A stretch of DNA of 48,864 nt, taken from contig JBNKIR010000045.1 in assembly GCA_050290785.1 (NCBI GenBank), forward strand, positions 1-48,864, given 5' to 3'. The translations under genes were made by a program, and so were the position numbers. Below the pieces are notes generated by a model. The model saw only the letters and a list, made by a program, of their open reading frames with translations, made no database searches and had not been told where the DNA came from. The DNA comes from JAAGZL01 sp050290785 (lineage in GTDB: Bacteria; Pseudomonadota; Gammaproteobacteria; Chromatiales; Chromatiaceae). Positions 48,663 through 48,864 of the stretch are shown one piece after another (within the stretch, counting starts at the first letter, position 1; the number at the start of each line of letters is the position of its first letter).

Positions 48663-48864
48663 CCTCAAACGAAGAACAGCAATTCCTCAACGAGCTGGAT
48701 AAAAAGCTCTGGACCAGTGCCGACAAACTGCGCTCCACTCTCGATGCCGCGCAGTACAAACATACCGTGCTGGGGTTGGTCTTCCTCAAATACGTCAGCG
48801 ACTCCTTCGACATCCGCCGCGAAGAACTTACCGCGCAATTCAAGAACCCCAAACACGATTACTA
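48659..48864 (+). CDS. hsdM: Type I restriction-modification methyltransferase HsdM, N-terminal fragment
   Basis: The visible 68 codons start MTSNEEQQFLNELDKKLWTS and contain DKLRSTLDAAQYKHTVLGLV then FLKYVSDSFDIRREEL, the hallmark N-terminal helical domain of HsdM. HsdM uses SAM to methylate adenine and pairs with HsdS and HsdR. The gene is cut by the window end. It suggests a type I system begins here, next to the Hdr operon. Confidence 0.88.
   Translation, partial: MTSNEEQQFLNELDKKLWTSADKLRSTLDAAQYKHTVLGLVFLKYVSDSFDIRREELTAQFKNPKHDY

Noticed and set aside
1..48864. CRISPR arrays, tRNA or rRNA genes, and insertion sequences
   Set aside because: I saw no regularly spaced direct repeats, no cloverleaf sequence and no transposase gene.

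Overview
The window is a stretch of a gammaproteobacterial chromosome, most likely from a sulfur-oxidising (chemolithotrophic or symbiont-type) lineage. The evidence is the S10-spc-alpha ribosomal operon order, a rplQ / uvrA / MFS-ssb backbone of the kind known from Pseudomonas, and a DsrE-TusA-Hdr redox operon. The species cannot be named from sequence alone.

Layout. 1-13870: end of tuf, then the S10, spc and alpha operons (rpsJ to rplQ, including secY, rpmJ and rpoA), closed by a strong terminator. 13871-19170: a predicted outer-membrane barrel protein bracketed by two copies of the rplQ 3' end plus terminator, a DUF62 SAM hydrolase, a small membrane protein, a 26-residue hydrophobic protein on the minus strand, a membrane-bound GGDEF diguanylate cyclase, and a BASS-family transporter. 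19283-22411: uvrA and a small membrane protein on the minus strand. 22513-29071: a VOC protein followed by a complete sucrose cassette, sps-spp-fruK-ams. 29217-30943: MFS transporter and ssb. 31148-35633: a small charged protein, an HdfR-like LysR regulator, a small secreted protein, an orphan GspE/PilB-type ATPase and two small envelope proteins. 36004-39566: a Lon protease and rsmA, separated and flanked by dispersed palindromic repeats. 39851-40763: a MarR regulator and a tautomerase, each preceded by the same perfect 16-bp palindrome. 41055-48348: dsrE-tusA-mvhD-hdrA/gltD-hdrA-wHTH-hdrC-hdrB. 48504 to the end: a truncated leader ORF and the start of a type I methylase (hsdM).

How parts work together. 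The sucrose genes form one overlapping unit. Sps makes sucrose-6-phosphate, Spp dephosphorylates it, amylosucrase splits or polymerises sucrose, and fructokinase recovers the fructose. The cassette sits between uvrA and MFS-ssb, which are otherwise adjacent in related genomes. The Hdr operon looks like a soluble sulfur-trafficking and electron-transfer module: DsrE and TusA carry sulfane sulfur, HdrB/HdrC form the thiol/disulfide end, and two HdrA flavoproteins with an MvhD-like protein move electrons. One HdrA has a whole GltD-type NAD(P)H-dependent flavoprotein inserted in its middle.

The most interesting object is this Hdr operon. It is not the standard sHdr (hdrC1B1A-hyp-hdrC2B2-lbpA) arrangement, and several subunits have changed cofactor ligands: no CxxC near the MvhD N-terminus, a single CCG motif in HdrB, and Glu in place of a Cys in the second ferredoxin motif of the shorter HdrA. 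Other points of interest are the duplicated rplQ tail and terminator, the MarR palindrome pair, the inactive-looking phosphatase domain of Sps, and two small genes of 26 and 59 residues.
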